From positions 36,151,109 through 36,211,108 of the forward strand of contig NC_087070.1 of assembly GCF_963678635.1 (NCBI RefSeq): a stretch of 60,000 nucleotides of DNA. The letters are read 5' to 3'. The notes under the pieces were generated by a model. It saw only the letters and a program-made list of their open reading frames with translations, was not told where the DNA came from and did not search any database. Origin of the DNA: Symsagittifera roscoffensis. Taxonomy: Eukaryota; Xenacoelomorpha; Acoela; Convolutidae. The position numbers and the translations under genes were made by a program. Below are positions 29,836 through 44,531 of this stretch, one piece after another (positions within the stretch are counted from its first letter, which is position 1; the number at the start of each line of letters is the position of its first letter).

Positions 29836-31467
29836 GTTTTGTTTAGGCTCCAGCTTTTTCTCTTCTATTCTTGCCGTGGAAGAAGTGGCGAGAGTGGACC
29901 CTTCGGTCGCAATTCTCGTTGATATTCACAACACGCTAATAACGACAGTGATAATGCAACATGGCAACGAGGAGCAGAAAAAATACTGGCTCCCCAAGTT
30001 GGTCTCAGATACCGTCGGATCTTTTTGTCTGTCAGAGGCGACATCGGGCAGTGATGCGTTTGCAATGAAGACTGTTGCAAAACCAGACGGAAAGGGAAAT
30101 TATGTAATAAACGGAACAAAATTGTGGATCAGGTACTTGTATTTAGCCATATACTCAATTCAATGATTTTGTAATAGATAAATGCAATTGAATTGGTTAT
30201 GATAAATAACTAGAAAGGCGTTGTTGCAGGGTATTCTATTGAAGTTGATTGTGTCTGACCGAATAAATCAGAAGTAGTTTAAGAGGAAGCAGTGAATATG
30301 AATAATTTGAGTGAGGTTTTTTGTAGTAATTCGGAGCAGGCAGGACTGTTTGTCGTGTTCGCCAACACAGACCCCTCTAAGGGTTACAAGGGCATCACCG
30401 CCTTCCTCGTCCCCCGCGACACTCCCGGTTTGACAATTGGGAAGAAGGAGGACAAAATGTGCATCCGGGCATCCTCCACTTGTCCTCTTCATTTCGAAAA
30501 CGTCATGGTGTGTATAGAAACCCGTACTATGCTTAAAATTTTTACACTAGCGAGGTTGCGAGCGTAGTTTATTATAGAAAATGTTGGATTTTATAGGGTC
30601 ATGGGAAAGTTTGGCTGGCCCTAAAAGTACTTGGGTTAACAAATAACTGGTTGATGTAAAATTTGCGGCACAGCGCAGATAGAAGAAAAGTTGTAAATAG
30701 TGATTTAATTGAGTTTATCTTTTTTGTTCTTCCATTTCCTACGAGAAAAGAAGATCAATCTGAAAGTAATAATTGGAAGGCGTTTTTTTCACGGAATCTT
30801 ATTGAAGAATGAGTTTTGGTTAGTAAAAAAGATAAAATCGGTATAGATAATTTTTTGCCAAAAAAATTTAGTCATATAGTGATTCTGCTTGGTTTTCGGC
30901 AGTGTTTAAGCATCGCTGGCCTGAAAAAAGACCTTTTCTACCGAGAAAAAAATTGACCTAAAAATTCATGCACATGTCGCGGGTGCAAACAAAGGTTTTA
31001 GTCTCATGTCGCAAGTGAACCGAATTAGCTCCGACCGTTTGAGGTAGAAAAACACAAGAGATAGTGTCCCTGACTCTTGAGCCAAAGATTATAGGGACTA
31101 TTTATCTTAAACCTCATATGTGACCTAAGTAGGCGACTGTTACATGTGTATGACACTTTTTATGATCTTTGATCATTTTGTACAGATATTAGAAAACATC
31201 AAAGTTTGACGCGTTTCAATTTTATTATCATCATCAGAACTGAAAATCAAAAAAGGAACTGATTATAAATACAGACACTACACAATGACAGAAACAAGTT
31301 ACTAGCTGATATACATCAGAACACAGAAACAAGAAAATCCCGCGTCTACCTCTGCTCACAGTTTCAGGGTCAAGTGTCGCTGCGCATACTCTTCACTAGT
31401 ATTTAGCTGCGGGTCCAGTTGTGCGATTTAGATAGCTTCCAAAGACAAAAGTAAAGATAGTTTAGAA

Positions 31468-31520
31468 TTTTTAAAACCTGAAGATGCACAAAAATGTGCG
31501 AAAACGTTTGTTTGAATTTA
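31468..31520 (+). ncRNA. Hammerhead-like motif (site b), copy 2
   Basis: Identical to site b of copy 1; core C at 31,478. Confidence 0.55.
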
Positions 31521-31948
31521 CAATTTTAACGCATTCTCAAAATAAACTATGAAAATAAACCACTTAATGGTGTTGAAGAAGAAGAAAAAAGAACACATGA
31601 ATTACTATACAGTAAAAAGCCGAGGCATCAGTATAGCAAAGTGTTAATAATAAAGTTGGTTAAAATTCATTGGTTATATCAAACAAAAACACAACATCAG
31701 AAACCAAGCAATAAACAAAACAAAACAAAACAACACAAGTTCGGTTACAGTTCAGAAATTGGTTGATTAAAATATATGAAGTTACGGATACTAAAAAAAC
31801 ATCAGTTTTAAGAATTAAGAACGAGCTGGTATTAAAACTTTACAAACAATTTTATAGATAGTCCAAACATACAGCGTATATACAGAGTATATACAGATTC
31901 TGATTCAAACAATGTCTGGAAAATTAAACTAAACTAAAACATATAGAA

Positions 31949-34900
31949 CTAGCAAAAACGGAAATCACGCCACGTATTTGTATTTGTACATATTGGATTG
32001 TTTCTCAATTCACTCACGTAAAATTCTTTCAATTTTTTCTTGAATCCTGTTCTCGATTTTTCTAAATTGAACAAAATTATGGGCAGTGAATTCCATTTCT
32101 TAGAAGTCAAATGAAAAAATGATTTTTGTAGAGAAGCGGTTGAACAATGTTTGTCAAAAAAAATTTGTTTCGATCTTTTGTTGAGCCTATAATTGGCAGT
32201 CGGTAGTCTCAATGTATTTTGAAAAGCCTTCTTTTTGTTTGTAAGATTTTGGTATAAGTATGTTATACACTTTAACTCAATTCTTTTCTCGATTCCAATG
32301 AACGATTTGCTAAAGCGAAGAAGGGAAGAAGATTTAAATTTCGATCTGAAATATGTTCTTTTTAACGCCCAGTTCAACTGTTTCTCTAGAGATAGCATCA
32401 AACTAATTTAATTTGTTGTAAAAATATTGCTGAATAATCTAAATGTGATAAAACAAGACAATGAAGCAAGGCAACTAATGATAATGTCGGCAGTTGTTGT
32501 CCAATTGTATCTATAGTTTTAATTCCTTGTGCCATTTTTTGGAGAATTGTTTTGATTTGAGCATGAAAAGATAAACTTGAATCAAGAATAAGGCCTAAAT
32601 ATTTGCATTCTGATTTTTGGCTACATAATGCCCATTAATTACTATTGTATCAGTATCTACATTTTTGCTATCGTTTTTTTGACAAAATGTTATAAATTCC
32701 GATTTAGATGCATTCAGATTCAATTGGTTCTGTGCAAAAAAATCCGCTAGATTATTGAGTGATTTTTGCAATCGATACAAAGCATCCTCAGAAATTATAG
32801 AGGAGGAAAAAACCATACAGTCGTCAGCATATTGAACTAAAGTACAACCTTCATATAATCGCTCTTGTATGTCATTAACATATAAATTGAACAACAACGG
32901 ACCAAGTACCGTTCCTTGTGGGACACCTCGTTTGATTTCAATCCAGTCTGAAAAGATTCCATTGACGTTTACTCTTTGAATACGTTTGCTTAGGAAGCTA
33001 GCAATTAAAGCATTTGCTCCATTTGAAAAACCGAGGGAAAGCATTTTTTCAATTAAAACTTCATGCGAAATAGAATCAAAAGCCTTGGACAGATCTAATA
33101 AAGCTGCATGTACGACTTTTTTGAATCTATTTAATTTCGAGAGCATCTTGTGTTGAAATGTTTTTGCGAAATCCGAATTGAAATGGTGTCATTATTTGAA
33201 ATTTGTCAAGATGTTCTGTTATTTGGGCATGTAAATTTTTTTCAAAAATTTTAGAAAAAGCACAAGTTATTGATATTGGCCGATAATTTTTTGCATCCAT
33301 TGGTTCATCTTTTTTAAACAAAGGGGTTACGTGTGCTTTTTTCAGTTCGATCGGGAAAATGTTCTCATCTAAGCAAGTATTTATGACAAAAGTTAAATGT
33401 GGAACTATAACTAATTGACCGTCAATGATTGCCCAAGCAGGTTCGGTACAAGGTCCGAGAGGTTTTCTAACATTGATTTTTCGAACTATATCACAGCATT
33501 GCTTCACTGTAATGTGTTGAAAATGGAAAGGTGCAGATTCAGAGCCAGTTTTGTTGTAATTCGGAGGCTTTTTAGCGCCGAAAAATTCGCCTAAGTTTGA
33601 AAAAATATAATTTAAATGATTGGCAATTTTTTTGTTTTGGGTTATCATTTCACTGAAGGAATTTCGTAGAACTGTAATTCGATTGTTGCCAGAACATGTA
33701 CCTCTAACTTGGTTAATATATTTCCAATTTTGTTGGATAGTGCTGAGAAGTGAAAAACAATTTTTTGAATGATCGAGTTGTTTACTTCTAATCAATTGGC
33801 TCAGTTGATTATGTAAAAACTGGTACTTTGACCAATTATCGCTTGTGCTTTGACTGCGATAAGATCTGAGTGAATTCTGTTTCCTAATCAACAATTGCTG
33901 ACATTCTGAATCGAACCACTCCGTTTTCAACACACTTTTTGGTTTAAAATTACGAACAAATTTTCTTTGGATAGGAGCATGTTGCTGAAGAGCACTAGAA
34001 ATTAAATAAATCATCGTCGAGAACATGTTTTGTGCGTCTGTACATTGATATAAGAGATACCAAGGAAGAGCGGAGAGTGTATTACAAAATTCATTTTTCT
34101 GATAATTTTTCATATTGAAAGTCGAAATTATCCTCGGTAAACTTTTGCCGCATTTTGTATCCGTCAAAATAAATGAAGCAAAATGGTCGGTTTTATATGG
34201 TGTATCAAAACAAAATTCAATGCCGTTTGTTTCATAGTCACAGATAATGTAGTCGATATGAGTTTTAGTTGAGGAACTAATTCTGGTCTCATCGTTTGGA
34301 CAAAAATCCTTCACTCCATATGGAATAATTATAGAATCTAAATTTTCTTTTTCTTTGCTATCCAGATAATTTATGTTATAATCACCCAGAAGCGTAATTT
34401 TATTAGAAACTGAAAATGCATTATCTATGTTAAGCGTTAATTGTTCCAAAAAATCAATAAAGTTTGAGCTGCTTGGATTATAACACAAATTAACTAACAT
34501 TTTTTCTTTACTGGAAATGTTAAATGTAGATTTGCACTCAACCCACACTGACTCATATTTTTCTTTATCAAACAAATTTAAATCAGGCCTCAATTTCGGA
34601 GCCAATTTGACTGGTATATATAACAAAACGCCACCGCCTTTCTTTTTTACCGCTGATTGCCTATCATATCTGAACATCGCATGCGTTCTAGGGTGGAGAT
34701 TCCATAAATTGTCACTATCTTCTTTTTTAAGTCACGTTTCGGAAATTCCTATAATTGTATTTTCGCCCATGTCATCACAAAATTTTTTCAATTGCATCCG
34801 TTTTCTAATAATACTTTGAAAATTCAAATGAACAAATTTAAGATTTGCACAATTTTTTGAGCAGATGCCGTAGACTGTTTCAATGGTTTCAATAGGACCA

Positions 34901-35123
34901 GGGTTTTTTTTTCAACATCCCCACATTGGGTCAGTAACACCGCAAAAAGGAAAAAATGAGTCAGTGTGGTAGCTCTCCGCTCATTTATCCCACATTTCGA
35001 TGATAATATCTTTTGATGGCAGCTTAGATAGCCCCAGTAAACAATGGTTTTTTCTATATTTTCCATCTGAGCCTTGGAAATTAGAAAAATTGCACAAAAC
35101 AACCAGCATTTAATATTCAGCAT
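31949..35123 (-). mobile_element. Non-LTR retrotransposon, copy 2
   Basis: The same dead element as copy 1. Its coding A run is nine long (34,904-34,912), so the frame after the 2A leader differs from that in copies 1 and 3. The TGA and other breaks are conserved. Confidence 0.85.
33127..34677 (-). pseudogene. Endonuclease and N-terminal RT, copy 2
   Basis: Identical in encoded protein to copy 1 across 516 codons; the RT core continues at 32,595-33,146 and the C-terminal part at 31,949-32,401. Confidence 0.85.
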
Positions 35124-36103
35124 AATAAATTAAATAAATTAAAAATCCGTCAAAATAATCCGTCATAATCCAGTCTTTTTGGACAGTGTTTTATGATGTT
35201 TTAACGTCTGCAAAGCATTTTGTCAATTTTATTAACATGGCGATGGACATAGTTCCGAAAACGTTCGAATTCACATTTAAATAATTTTTCTTTATGAAAA
35301 TAAAACATTTACAGCCTATGGAAAGATAATGTGGCACAAATTTAAATTTATCTGACATTAAGCATTGTTGTTTTTATTCTATTTAACGTTAGATCATTAG
35401 ATAATTTTATTTTGTTTAAGCATTATAAGTACAAGTAATTTTTAATCTTTAATTCTTAATAAAGTTTGTTTCTAAATAAGCACATGAAGTAGAAGTAGTA
35501 ATTTTTTTTTAAATAATATTTAAATTTTGGAGATTTTCTCAAAAAGGCCGTGAGAAATACAACAGAGAACTGAAATTAATTTGTGCACAATTTCATTTCT
35601 TAAAATTCATTAAATAATTCCAAAAAATCTACTGATCAGAACTGACTGAAACTCAGATTGGCTGATACTTTAAAATTCTGATGATTTTGGGGGATTAATA
35701 TGGTAAAAAGGGGAAAAATCAGAAATATACTCAATTTTGCGTGAAAAATTCAACCTGGCTTTCGGACTATGGAAATAAATCTTGATGCCAGGTAGCACCT
35801 TACTACCGAAATTGCAACTTAGCATCACTATTTACTGGTCGGATGCAAGTTGGCTCGAGATTTAGGTATCGGTGTGTAAGTTGTCATGAAGATCTCGTAG
35901 TGGTAGTATAGGCTTTTGGACAGTTGTCCAAGGGTTTTCACTCCTCAGTTTTCATCCGGCACAAAATTGAGTTTTTTTCAGGGTGTTGCAAGTAAAGAAC
36001 ATTGAAACCATTGGATCTCGGTTAGCATGTAGGAAGTTGTTGAGCTAGTATTACCAGTCTTTCCCCAGCGAGACTCTTCATTTTATTTTTAGTTTTTAAT
36101 GAA

Positions 36104-38936
36104 ATGTTTGTTTCGGCGGGAACTAGGATTGCCCAAAAAAGCTTCAGTTGCTTGGCCAAGGCATCAAATTTTTGTTCTTTGAGACTTTTATCAAACGCAA
36201 ATACAAGGGACATCAATGATATGGAATTCAGCTTCGCTCCTCTGACCTCGATATCCGAAGATGAAAAATCTATTCAAGAGGCCGTAGAGAAATTTGCTAA
36301 TGAAAGATTGAAGCCTTTAGTGAGAAAAATGGACGAGAACGCAAACATGGACCAAGGACTGATTGATGAACTGTTTGCAAATGGCTTTATGGGAATTGAA
36401 GTTCCCGTTAATTATGGCGGTGTAGGTAAATCTTCGGTGTCATAACCCTCGGTGTCTTAGCCATCTGTATTGAAGATTATTTTATCTGGTTAAGTGGATA
36501 GTGCGTGAGACTCAAAATCCCTTGATTGCAGTAAGTCGCAGATCGAATCTTAAACCTAGCCGAGTTGTTCACCTACTGAGTTTTCTGTTTTTTTATCGCG
36601 TTTTTTTCTAGAGCTGCTTTTTGATAGTGTTCTCGCAAGTGTTTGCGAAGTGCAGCTTCGCCTCTGTGTCAAAAAAATGTCGGCCTAACACGGGGTCATT
36701 TCAAGGGAGGCATAAGATTTTTGCTTCATTATGGATTGCACAAAATGCAGAAATGCTTAGAATATAATTTATAGCTCAAAGTTTTTCATGACAACAGTTA
36801 TATTTTCGGCTCTACGGGAAATTGTACGAGTTTCATCTCCGTTTGTTAATTTTTTTTTTGAGTTTCCATTTATTGCCGTCGGTTGTGTTTCTGGAGATGT
36901 TTTCCGCAAAGAACACGATTCCAGGCAGCATTTTGATATTTTAATTTATGGTTTTTTGAAGTTTTTTTTGTTCTTTTTTATCTGGTATTGCTAGTGGTGC
37001 AAGTAGTATCGCCTCTGTGTTGATAGTTTGATAGTTTTTCAATAGTTTTTTTTCTTCAAATGGTAAAAAGAGCTCATGGGGTGCTGGTTTAATACGAGCG
37101 AAACTTATATGCGCTTTATGCTTACTGTTAGCGAATTAGTAAACAAAAATCGAAAAACTCTAATGCTAGAAAATGTTTTGCATTAAATTTTCATTTTTTT
37201 TTGGATGCAAGTTTCTGATTTATTTTATTTTGTCCTAAAAGTGCGTAGAATTCGTTTTGATTAATTTTTTGGAGCATTTTGGTTCAAGCAATTTCTTTCA
37301 AAATCAATTCAATCTGATGGCACAGCGTATTGTTTTATTCTGAGAAACTTTTCGATAAAGAATTGTTCATAAATTTCAAGAACTTTTTTGTTTACAATGT
37401 TGAATTGACTTTGCTATTTTGACTTGACCTTTCTGAGAAGGTATGTGGCGAAAGATAGCACAAAATACGCGAGCGTGGTTCTTTTTGGATATTTTTTTTG
37501 ATAAAACTCCTGTTTGATAAAAACAGATATTATGAAAATGTATTGGTTTTGGCATTTCTTTGAGACGCTTTGGATTTTTTTTCTCCTTTTTCTTAAATTT
37601 TAGTTTTTCGCAAAAGCTACTACCGATTTCCAAAATAAGTAATACCAATGGAAGGACAGCTCTTTCCCCTGTGTGCCTAAATATTCCCCTGGTTTCTTTT
37701 TATTTTACCCCACTTTCTACAGCCTTCGATAAATGAGAATGTTTGACCTAAAGTTTTTTTGCTTTCTCGAAAACTGCTTTCCCAAATTGAATTTTGGGTT
37801 CAATAAAGAATCGGGTTGTGGGAAGATTTTCTGACTTCTTGAAAACTACCCTTCATATCTGAGGTTTTGAATTCAATAAAACAAATGGATTGTGTAAAAC
37901 ACACTGCATCAGCGGTTACGCTCATTTTTTTACACAAAAAGTTATGGTCTTCGGAAAAATCAAATATCAATTTTTTTAAACTCTTTTAAACTTTTCTCAA
38001 AAACTACCCTCCCAAGTTAAAGAATAAGTTTTAAAAAATAGATAATGGAAATCGTCCAGTCATAAGCGAATACGCCCTAGTTTTTGAAGTAAAAAAAGTC
38101 TAATTTGGACAGTTTATTGGAGACTTTTTCTTGATCTTTTTTAGCCTACATTTTCTTCTACAGAATTCGCTTAATTTTTTCACTTGTTTGAGACACATGG
38201 TCTTTTGAACATGCTTTTTAAAATCGCAAATGGTTCGAAGCTTAGCTTCGCCTCTGTTTATAAAGTTTTGTTTAGGCTCCAGCTTTTTCTCTTCTATTCT
38301 TGCCGTGGAAGAAGTGGCGAGAGTGGACCCTTCGGTCGCAATTCTCGTTGATATTCACAACACGCTAATAACGACAGTGATAATGCAACATGGCAACGAG
38401 GAGCAGAAAAAATACTGGCTCCCCAAGTTGGTCTCAGATACCGTCGGATCTTTTTGTCTGTCAGAGGCGACATCGGGCAGTGATGCGTTTGCAATGAAGA
38501 CTGTTGCAAAACCAGACGGAAAGGGAAATTATGTAATAAACGGAACAAAATTGTGGATCAGGTACTTGTATTTAGCCATATACTCAATTCAATGATTTTG
38601 TAATAGATAAATGCAATTGAATTGGTTATGATAAATAACTAGAAAGGCGTTGTTGCAGGGTATTCTATTGAAGTTGATTGTGTCTGACCGAATAAATCAG
38701 AAGTAGTTTAAGAGGAAGCAGTGAATATGAATAATTTGAGTGAGGTTTTTTGTAGTAATTCGGAGCAGGCAGGACTGTTTGTCGTGTTCGCCAACACAGA
38801 CCCCTCTAAGGGTTACAAGGGCATCACCGCCTTCCTCGTCCCCCGCGACACTCCCGGTTTGACAATTGGGAAGAAGGAGGACAAAATGTGCATCCGGGCA
38901 TCCTCCACTTGTCCTCTTCATTTCGAAAACGTCATG
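36104..38936 (+). pseudogene. ACADSB-type exons 1-3 only, copy 2
   Basis: Exons 36,104-36,425, 38,276-38,561 and 38,756-38,936, coding sequence as in copy 1. One change just upstream of the ATG (CTTCATTTT for CTTGATTTT) distinguishes its leader. Downstream exons are again absent from the unit. Could act as an alternative 5' end for the exons after copy 3. Confidence 0.85.
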
Positions 38937-39896
38937 GTGTGTATAGAAACCCGTACTATGCTTAAAATTTTTACACTAGCGAGGTTGCGAGCGTAGTTTA
39001 TTATAGAAAATGTTGGATTTTATAGGGTCATGGGAAAGTTTGGCTGGCCCTAAAAGTACTTGGGTTAACAAATAACTGGTTGATGTAAAATTTGCGGCAC
39101 AGCGCAGATAGAAGAAAAGTTGTAAATAGTGATTTAATTGAGTTTATCTTTTTTGTTCTTCCATTTCCTACGAGAAAAGAAGATCAATCTGAAAGTAATA
39201 ATTGGAAGGCGTTTTTTTCACGGAATCTTATCGAAGAATGAGTTTTGGTTAGTAAAAAAGATAAAATCGGTATAGATAATTTTTTGCCAAAAAAATTTAG
39301 TCATATAGTGATTCTGCTTGGTTTTCGGCAGTGTTTAAGCATCGCTGGCCTGAAAAAAGACCTTTTCTACCGAGAAAAAAATTGACCTAAAAATTCATGC
39401 ACATGTCGCGGGTGCAAACAAAGGTTTTAGTCTCATGTCGCAAGTGAACCGAATTAGCTCCGACCGTTTGAGGTAGAAAAACACAAGAGATAGTGTCCCT
39501 GACTCTTGAGCCAAAGATTATAGGGACTATTTATCTTAAACCTCATATGTGACCTAAGTAGGCGACTGTTACATGTGTATGACACTTTTTATGATCTTTG
39601 ATCATTTTGTACAGATATTAGAAAACATCAAAGTTTGACGCGTTTCAATTTTATTATCATCATCAGAACTGAAAATCAAAAAAGGAACTGATTATAAATA
39701 CAGACACTACACAATGACAGAAACAAGTTACTAGCTGATATACATCAGAACACAGAAACAAGAAAATCCCGCGTCTACCTCTGCTCACAGTTTCAGGGTC
39801 AAGTGTCGCTGCGCATACTCTTCACTAGTATTTAGCTGCGGGTCCAGTTGTGCGATTTAGATAGCTTCCAAAGACAAAAGTAAAGATAGTTTAGAA

Positions 39897-39949
39897 TTTT
39901 TAAAACCTGAAGATGCACAAAAATGTGCGAAAACGTTTGTTTGAATTTA
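39897..39949 (+). ncRNA. Hammerhead-like motif (site b), copy 3
   Basis: Identical to site b of copy 1; core C at 39,907. Confidence 0.55.
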
Positions 39950-40377
39950 CAATTTTAACGCATTCTCAAAATAAACTATGAAAATAAACCACTTAATGGT
40001 GTTGAAGAAGAAGAAAAAAGAACACATGAATTACTATACAGTAAAAAGCCGAGGCATCAGTATAGCAAAGTGTTAATAATAAAGTTGGTTAAAATTCATT
40101 GGTTATATCAAACAAAAACACAACATCAGAAACCAAGCAATAAACAAAACAAAACAAAACAACACAAGTTCGGTTACAGTTCAGAAATTGGTTGATTAAA
40201 ATATATGAAGTTACGGATACTAAAAAAACATCAGTTTTAAGAATTAAGAACGAGCTGGTATTAAAACTTTACAAACAATTTTATAGATAGTCCAAACATA
40301 CAGCGTATATACAGAGTATATACAGATTCTGATTCAAACAATGTCTGGAAAATTAAACTAAACTAAAACATATAGAA

Positions 40378-43300
40378 CTAGCAAAAACGGAAATCACGCC
40401 ACGTATTTGTATTTGTACATATTGGATTGTTTCTCAATTCACTCACGTAAAATTCTTTCAATTTTTTCTTGAATCCTGTTCTCGATTTTTCTAAATTGAA
40501 CAAAATTATGGGCAGTGAATTCCATTTCTTAGAAGTCAAATGAAAAAATGATTTTTGTAGAGAAGCGGTTGAACAATGTTTGTCAAAAAAAATTTGTTTC
40601 GATCTTTTGTTGAGCCTATAATTGGCAGTCGGTAGTCTCAATGTATTTTGAAAAGCCTTCTTTTTGTTTGTAAGATTTTGGTATAAGTATGTTATACACT
40701 TTAACTCAATTCTTTTCTCGATTCCAATGAACGATTTGCTAAAGCGAAGAAGGGAAGAAGATTTAAATTTCGATCTGAAATATGTTCTTTTTAACGCCCA
40801 GTTCAACTGTTTCTCTAGAGATAGCATCAAACTAATTTAATTTGTTGTAAAAATATTGCTGAATAATCTAAATGTGATAAAACAAGACAATGAAGCAAGG
40901 CAACTAATGATAATGTCGGCAGTTGTTGTCCAATTGTATCTATAGTTTTAATTCTTTGTGCCATTTTTTGGAGAATTGTTTTGATTTGAGCATGAAAAGA
41001 TAAACTTGAATCAAGAATAAGGCCTAAATATTTGCATTCTGATTTTTGGCTACATAATGCCCATTAATTACTATTGTATCAGTATCTACATTTTTGCTAT
41101 CGTTTTTTTGACAAAATGTTATAAATTCCGATTTAGATGCATTCAGATTCAATTGGTTCTGTGCAAAAAAATCCGCTAGATTATTGAGTGATTTTTGCAA
41201 TCGATACAAAGCATCCTCAGAAATTATAGAGGAGGAAAAAACCATACAGTCGTCAGCATATTGAACTAAAGTACAACCTTCATATAATCGCTCTTGTATG
41301 TCATTAACATATAAATTGAACAACAACGGACCAAGTACCGTTCCTTGTGGGACACCTCGTTTGATTTCAATCCAGTCTGAAAAGATTCCATTGACGTTTA
41401 CTCTTTGAATACGTTTGCTTAGGAAGCTAGCAATTAAAGCATTTGCTCCATTTGAAAAACCGAGGGAAAGCATTTTTTCAATTAAAACTTCATGCGAAAT
41501 AGAATCAAAAGCCTTGGACAGATCTAATAAAGCTGCATGTACGACTTTTTTGAATCTATTTAATTTCGAGAGCATCTTGTGTTGAAATGTTTTTGCGAAA
41601 TCCGAATTGAAATGGTGTCATTATTTGAAATTTGTCAAGATGTTCTGTTATTTGGGCATGTAAATTTTTTTCAAAAATTTTAGAAAAAGCACAAGTTATT
41701 GATATTGGCCGATAATTTTTTGCATCCATTGGTTCATCTTTTTTAAACAAAGGGGTTACGTGTGCTTTTTTCAGTTCGATCGGGAAAATGTTCTCATCTA
41801 AGCAAGTATTTATGACAAAAGTTAAATGTGGAACTATAACTAATTGACCGTCAATGATTGCCCAAGCAGGTTCGGTACAAGGTCCGAGAGGTTTTCTAAC
41901 ATTGATTTTTCGAACTATATCACAGCATTGCTTCACTGTAATGTGTTGAAAATGGAAAGGTGCAGATTCAGAGCCAGTTTTGTTGTAATTCGGAGGCTTT
42001 TTAGCGCCGAAAAATTCGCCTAAGTTTGAAAAAATATAATTTAAATGATTGGCAATTTTTTTGTTTTGGGTTATCATTTCACTGAAGGAATTTCGTAGAA
42101 CTGTAATTCGATTGTTGCCAGAACATGTACCTCTAACTTGGTTAATATATTTCCAATTTTGTTGGATAGTGCTGAGAAGTGAAAAACAATTTTTTGAATG
42201 ATCGAGTTGTTTACTTCTAATCAATTGGCTCAGTTGATTATGTAAAAACTGGTACTTTGACCAATTATCGCTTGTGCTTTGACTGCGATAAGATCTGAGT
42301 GAATTCTGTTTCCTAATCAACAATTGCTGACATTCTGAATCGAACCACTCCGTTTTCAACACACTTTTTGGTTTAAAATTACGAACAAATTTTCTTTGGA
42401 TAGGAGCATGTTGCTGAAGAGCACTAGAAATTAAATAAATCATCGTCGAGAACATGTTTTGTGCGTCTGTACATTGATATAAGAGATACCAAGGAAGAGC
42501 GGAGAGTGTATTACAAAATTCATTTTTCTGATAATTTTTCATATTGAAAGTCGAAATTATCCTCGGTAAACTTTTGCCGCATTTTGTATCCGTCAAAATA
42601 AATGAAGCAAAATGGTCGGTTTTATATGGTGTATCAAAACAAAATTCAATGCCGTTTGTTTCATAGTCACAGATAATGTAGTCGATATGAGTTTTAGTTG
42701 AGGAACTAATTCTGGTCTCATCGTTTGGACAAAAATCCTTCACTCCATATGGAATAATTATAGAATCTAAATTTTCTTTTTCTTTGCTATCCAGATAATT
42801 TATGTTATAATCACCCAGAAGCGTAATTTTATTAGAAACTGAAAATGCATTATCTATGTTAAGCGTTAATTGTTCCAAAAAATCAATAAAGTTTGAGCTG
42901 CTTGGATTATAACACAAATTAACTAACATTTTTTCTTTACTGGAAATGTTAAATGTAGATTTGCACTCAACCCACACTGACTCATATTTTTCTTCATCAA
43001 ACAAATTTAAATCAGGCCTCAATTTCGGAGCCAATTTGACTGGTATATATAACAAAACGCCACCGCCTTTCTTTTTTACCGCTGATTGCCTATCATATCT
43101 GAACATCGCATGCGTTCTAGGGTGGAGATTCCATAAATTGTCACTATCTTCTTTTTTAAGTCACGTTTCGGAAATTCCTATAATTGTATTTTCGCCCATG
43201 TCATCACAAAATTTTTTCAATTGCATCCGTTTTCTAATAATACTTTGAAAATTCAAATGAACAAATTTAAGATTTGCACAATTTTTTGAGCAGATGCCGT

Positions 43301-43551
43301 AGACTGTTTCAATGGTTTCAATAGGACCAGGGTTTTTTTTCAACATCCCCACATTGGGTCAGTAACACCGCAAAAAGGAAAAAATGAGTCAGTGTGGTAG
43401 CTCTCCGCTCATTTATCCCACATTTCGATGATAATATCTTTTGATGGCAGCTTAGATAGCCCCAGTAAACAATGGTTTTTTCTATATTTTCCATCTGAGC
43501 CTTGGAAATTAGAAAAATTGCACAAAACAACCAGCATTTAATATTCAGCAT
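40378..43551 (-). mobile_element. Non-LTR retrotransposon, copy 3
   Basis: The same dead element; A8 run at 43,333-43,340 and the same TGA. It lies about 1 kb upstream of, and divergent from, the first exon of the complete ACADSB gene. Confidence 0.85.
41556..43106 (-). pseudogene. Endonuclease and N-terminal RT, copy 3
   Basis: As in copy 1 but with Glu for Lys near residue 38 (42,995). RT core at 41,024-41,575, C-terminal part at 40,378-40,830. Confidence 0.85.
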
Positions 43552-44531
43552 AATAAATTAAATAAATTAAAAATCCGTCAAAATAATCCGTCATAATCCA
43601 GTCTTTTTGGACAGTGTTTTATGATGTTTTAACGTCTGCAAAGCATTTTGTCAATTTTATTAACATGGCGATGGACATAGTTCCGAAAACGTTCGAATTC
43701 ACATTTAAATAATTTTTCTTTATGAAAATAAAACATTTACAGCCTATGGAAAGATAATGTGGCACAAATTTAAATTTATCTGACATTAAGCATTGTTGTT
43801 TTTATTCTATTTAACGTTAGATCATTAGATAATTTTATTTTGTTTAAGCATTATAAGTACAAGTAATTTTTAATCTTTAATTCTTAATAAAGTTTGTTAC
43901 TAAATAAGCACATGAAGTAGAAGTAGTAATTTTTTTTTAAATAATATTTAAATTTTGGAGATTTTCTCAAAAAGGCCGTGAGAAATACAACAGAGAACTG
44001 AAATTAATTTGTGCACAATTTCATTTCTTAAAATTCATTAAATAATTCCAAAAAATCTACTGATCAGAACTGACTGAAACTCAGATTGGCTGATACTTTA
44101 AAATTCTGATGATTTTGGGGGATTAATATGGTAAAAAGGGGAAAAATCAGAAATATACTCAATTTTGCGTGAAAAATTCAACCTGGCTTTCGGACTATGG
44201 AAATAAATCTTGATGCCAGGTAGCACCTTACTACCGAAATTGCAACTTAGCATCACTATTTACTGGTCGGATGCAAGTTGGCTCGAGATTTACGTATCGG
44301 TGTGTAAGTTGTCATGAAGATCTCGTAGTGGTAGTATAGGCTTTTGGACAGTTGTCCAAGGGTTTTCACTCCTCAGTTTTCATCCGGCACAAAATTGAGT
44401 TTTTTTCAGGGTGTTGCAAGTAAAGAACATTGAAACCATTGGATCTCGGTTAGCATGTAGGAAGTTGTTGAGCTAGTATTACCAGTCTTTCCCCAGCGAG
44501 ACTCTTGATTTTATTTTTAGTTTTTAATGAA

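Larger units (their letters stand above)
27675..30507 (+). pseudogene. ACADSB-type exons 1-3 only, copy 1
   Basis: Exons 27,675-27,996, 29,847-30,132 and 30,327-30,507 encode the mitochondrial leader, the N-terminal helical domain and the beta-sheet domain of a short/branched-chain acyl-CoA dehydrogenase. All splice sites are GT-AG and the frame is intact. No exon 4-6 follows within the unit; the intron after exon 3 runs into the next unit. Exon 3 ends in phase 0, as exon 4 starts, so splicing over ~17.6 kb to the single exon 4 would still give a full protein. Otherwise the product is truncated after residue 263 and lacks the catalytic Glu. Confidence 0.85.
22560..30987. repeat. 8.43-kb tandem unit, copy 1
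   Basis: The unit starts at AACAAAGG and ends before the same sequence at 30,988. It contains a non-LTR retrotransposon on the - strand and ACADSB exons 1-3 on the + strand. Copy length 8,428 bp. Differences from copies 2 and 3 include 23,474-23,475, 24,554 and 28,757. Confidence 0.95.
30988..39416. repeat. 8.43-kb tandem unit, copy 2
   Basis: Same content as copy 1, 8,429 bp. It has one extra T in the run at 34,904-34,912 and private substitutions such as G at 35,865. Confidence 0.95.

Noticed and set aside
29865-30492. - strand frames opposite ACADSB exons 2 and 3
   Set aside because: Antisense of conserved exons.
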